Assembly (NCBI GenBank): GCA_900313905.1
Contig: OMTG01000056.1
Coordinates: forward strand, 1-50,174
Direction: 5' to 3'
DNA length: 50,174 nucleotides
Source of the DNA: an uncultured Actinomycetes bacterium
GTDB lineage: Bacteria; Actinomycetota; Coriobacteriia; Coriobacteriales; Atopobiaceae
A model generated the notes under the pieces. The model saw only the letters and a program-made list of their open reading frames with translations. It was not told where the DNA came from and did no database searches. Within the stretch, counting starts at the first letter, position 1. Each line of letters starts with the position of its first letter. Shown one piece after another: positions 47,374 to 50,174 of this stretch. The position numbers and the translations under genes were made by a program.

Positions 47374-49747
47374 ACATGACCTCAGCCTTCTCCACGGCAG
47401 ACGCGAGACGGCTGCCGAAGCCCTTGTCTTCTGTGAACAGGTGATAGAGCGCTTCGAAGAGGACAAGCGAAGCTGCCCCTCCGAGAACAAGATATATGCC
47501 CATTGTAGGAGTCAGGGGTTCGATCAGGAAGAAGTTTCCGAAAAGCAACGAGCCGCCCGCGATGCCCACGATGATGGTGACGATGAGGGCGACCCGAAGC
47601 GGGGTAAGGGGCCGCGAGATGTTGTAGATGAGCCCAACGCCCACCATGCACACCAGAAGGAGGCACAAGGTCGAGACCTCTTCGAAGGTCCAGCCCATCG
47701 GCTCCTCGAGCGCCATCGTGAGGGCAAGGATCGCGACGATCGCGATAGATGCCGGAAGCGAGCGCGCCAGGACATTGGCCAGGAAGTTCCCCTTGAGCCG
47801 CTCGTGGTTGGGCTCGAGCGCGAGCACGAAGGAGGGGTAGCCGATGATGAGGCCAGAGAGGAAGGATTCCTGGATCGGCAGGAACGGGAAGGGCGGGAAG
47901 AAGATGCAGATGAAGCACAGCGCGATCGCGAATCCTGTCTTCACGAGGAAGAGCGAGGCGGAGCGCTGCAGGTTGTTGATCGAGCGCCTGCCCTCGGCCA
48001 CGACCTCGGGCATATGGGCGAAGTCGTTGTCGGCCAGCACGATCTCGGAGACATTGCGCGCCGCAGCAGAGCCCGATGCCATCGCGATCGAGCAGTCCGC
48101 CTTCTTGAGGGCGAGGACATCGTTCACGCCGTCTCCCGTCATCGCCACGATATGGCCACCAGCCTGGAGGATCTCGACGATCTGGCGTTTCTGCTGGGGC
48201 GTCACGCGCCCGAAGACATGCTTTGTGCGGACCGCCTCCTCGAGCTCCTCGAAGCTTTCGATCGTCGAGGCATCGACCCACTGGTCTGCATGGGGCACGC
48301 CTACGCCTGCGGCGATGGCAGAGACGGTCTCGGGATCGTCGCCTGAGATCACGCGGACGTCGACGCCTTCCCTCTTGAAATAGGCGATCGTCTCCTTTGC
48401 GGTGGGACGGATCTTGTCACGCAGGCGGATGAGCCCCAAGAGCCGGAAGGGGCCCTGCTTCTGGCCATCTGCCGCAAATCCGTCGACCTCGCCGACGACG
48501 AGGATGCGCTCGGCAGCGCCTGCGGCCGCAGCCGCCTTGAGCTCCTTGAAGCCATCCCCCATCACGAACTGGCCAGCGCCCATGATGAAGGCATGCCCAT
48601 CTGAGGTCACGCAGCCCGAATACTTGCGAACCGAGCTGAAGGGGATGCTCCGCTGGGCTTTTGGCGCGTCTGCCGGAGCAGGCCCCAGATAGCGCAGGAT
48701 CGCCTCGGCGGTCTCGTTCGCATCGTCCTTGCCGGCACGCACAATCGCCCCGACCGCTGCGCGGAGCTGCCCATCGGTGCATCCGCCTGAGGGAGCAAGG
48801 CCTGCCACCTCCATATGCCCTGAGGTGATCGTGCCGGTCTTGTCGAGGCAGATGGTATCCACCCTGGCCAGGGTCTCCACGCAGTAGCTCTGCTGCACGA
48901 GGACGCACTTATGGCCAAGCCTCGTCGTCGCAATCGCAAGCACCGACGAGGTGAGGAGCATGAGCCCCTGCGGGATCATCGAGACGAGCGCAGCCACGAC
49001 CGAGAGCGTCGCGTCGCTGATGTCCAAACCCTCGGAGAAGACGCTCCGCACGAAGAGGCCCACGCCCAGGAAGGGCATGAGGACGGTCGAGAACCTGATC
49101 ACCATCTTGAGGGAGTCGCTGATCTCCGACTTCACGGGCTTCAGATACTTCGCTTCGGCATTGATGCGCGCTGCATAGGAATCGGCTCCGACCTCTGTGA
49201 CCTGTGCCATGAGGCTTCCGGTATCGATGAAGCTGCCAGAGAGGATCTCGTCCCCCGGCCCCTTGTGCACCGCGTCCGCCTCACCGGTGAGCAGGCTCTC
49301 GTCCATCGTGACGTCGCCCGAGACGATGGTCGCATCGGCAGGCACCTGGTCTCCGTGCGCAAGGCAGATGAGATCGTCGAGGACGATGTCTGAGACCGGC
49401 ACGCGCTGCCTTCTCCCCTCGCGCACCACCTCGACATCCTTGGCGGTGAGCAGCGTCAGCTTGTCGATTGTGAGCTTGGCGCGGATCTCCTGGACGATCC
49501 CGATCACGAAGTTCGCGGCCACGATCACCATGAAGAGCATGTTGCGGTACTGGCCTGTCAGGAAGACCAGGAAGGCCAGCGCTATATTCACGAAATTGAA
49601 GAGCGTGAAGGTATGCTCTGCCAATATCTGGGGGATGGACTTGGTCTTCACATCGGTATTGGCGTTGACCTCGCCCGCTTCCCTGCGCGCCTCCACTTCC
49701 TGGGCGCTCAGGCCATGCATGTCGGGATGGTTCTCGGCAACTGACAC

Positions 49748-49969
49748 GGATCCTCCTGGAGATGCTGAAAGGGACGATATGCAGACGATCTGCTCTCAAC
49801 CCTACCCAAACAGGCCCGCCAAATCGCTCCGTCCGGGCAAACAACACGGAGCCTTGATAAGCATCTGCAGAAAGCCCTGCCCGGTCCGCATGGCACAAGA
49901 TGCCAGATCCCAGCCATCTGGGACAGCGGCGGTGCAGCTATTAGATGAATGGGGGGGAGAAACAAAGAA
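49748..49969. other. Upstream region of the P-type ATPase
   Basis: No gene seen. A palindrome GCAGA-CGA-TCTGC (49781-49793) and GCTCCG/CGGAGC arms (about 49825-49853) lie upstream of the ATPase start. Either could be regulatory. I could not define a clear -10/-35. Confidence 0.4.
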
Positions 49970-50046
49970 TGGTGCTCCCGGTGGGTTTCGAACCCACGAC
50001 CTTTCGCTCCGGAGGCGAACGCTCTGATCCACTGAGCTACGGGGGC
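49970..50046 (-). tRNA. tRNA-Arg (anticodon CCG)
   Basis: Full cloverleaf on the minus strand: acceptor GCCCCCG/CGGGAGC, D stem GCTC/GAGC, anticodon stem TTCGC/GCGAA with loop CTCCGGA (anticodon CCG), T arm GTGGG-TTCGAAA-CCCAC, and encoded CCA. Length 77. It reads CGG codons. The third acceptor pair is a C-A mismatch (C3:A70), all others pair. Confidence 0.95.
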
Positions 50047-50057
50047 ACGCAGGAACC

Positions 50058-50063
50058 AGTATA
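50058..50063 (-). promoter_or_regulatory. tRNA-Arg promoter -10
   Basis: TATACT on the minus strand, 11 bp upstream of the tRNA 5' end. A weak TTTCAA lies 16 bp further upstream. Confidence 0.55.
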
Positions 50064-50174
50064 CCGCCTCGCCGGAGTTTTGAAAGACCCAACTTCCCCA
50101 TTCTCGATGGCATGCCCGATGCGTTGCGGGCGATGCCTGGCCACTTCCCCGCATGCAGCAGGGGCATCCAAAAT
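50064..50174. other. Window end, no gene seen
   Basis: No supportable coding region. A CCCC/GGGG hairpin (about 50149-50165) followed by an A-rich end on the plus strand is too weak to call. Confidence 0.4.

Overview
The window is a high-GC (low-60s % by eye) bacterial chromosome segment made almost entirely of core genes, packed on the minus strand. There are no insertion sequences, prophage genes or CRISPR arrays. The mix of high GC, MEP-pathway isoprenoid genes (dxr, ispG), two-subunit glycyl-tRNA synthetase (glyQ/glyS), a complete mreBCD-mrdA-rodA elongasome operon and pyruvate phosphate dikinase suggests an anaerobic actinobacterium of the Coriobacteriia (Olsenella/Atopobium/Collinsella type). 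That assignment is inference from gene content, not a database match. TTG and GTG starts are frequent (proS, dxr, pyrH, uppS, rpsP, mrdA, the P-type ATPase and others), usually placed by a good Shine-Dalgarno sequence.

Layout. (1) 233-616 (+): a small membrane protein. (2) 756-16540 (-): in transcription order rplS, rnhB, a YraN-like gene, dprA, trmFO, xerC, then rpsB-tsf, then pyrH-frr-uppS-cdsA-dxr-rseP-ispG, then proS. This joins ribosome assembly, DNA processing and the lipid-carrier/isoprenoid pathway. (3) 16807-25741 (-): rpsP-khpA-rimM-trmD-lepB-glyQ-glyS, then a short PPDK-regulator-like gene and ppdK. (4) 25989-29194 (+): the only sizeable plus-strand unit, an OmpR-type response regulator, its histidine kinase and dinB. 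(5) 29222-34224 (-): rplU-rpmA-obgE-proB-nadD-yqeK-rsfS. (6) 34530-44624 (-): a zinc-ribbon membrane protein, a cyclophilin, a TPR membrane protein, mreB-mreC-mreD-mrdA-rodA and a DUF697-like protein, i.e. a rod-shape/peptidoglycan region with uncharacterised membrane partners. (7) 44695-50046 (-): tRNA-Arg(CCG), a CtpE-like P-type ATPase and aconitase A.

The most unusual points are: a stand-alone N-terminal half of the PPDK regulatory protein (P-loop kinase half absent) beside ppdK, followed by an intergenic region full of inverted repeats; a site-2 protease (RseP family) with what looks like a winged-helix domain inserted between its catalytic helices; a YraN-family protein that has lost its nuclease-like motif; dinB cotranscribed with a two-component system; and undescribed TM-anchored TPR and zinc-ribbon proteins leading into the mre operon. 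Nothing was run computationally; family calls come from reading motifs.
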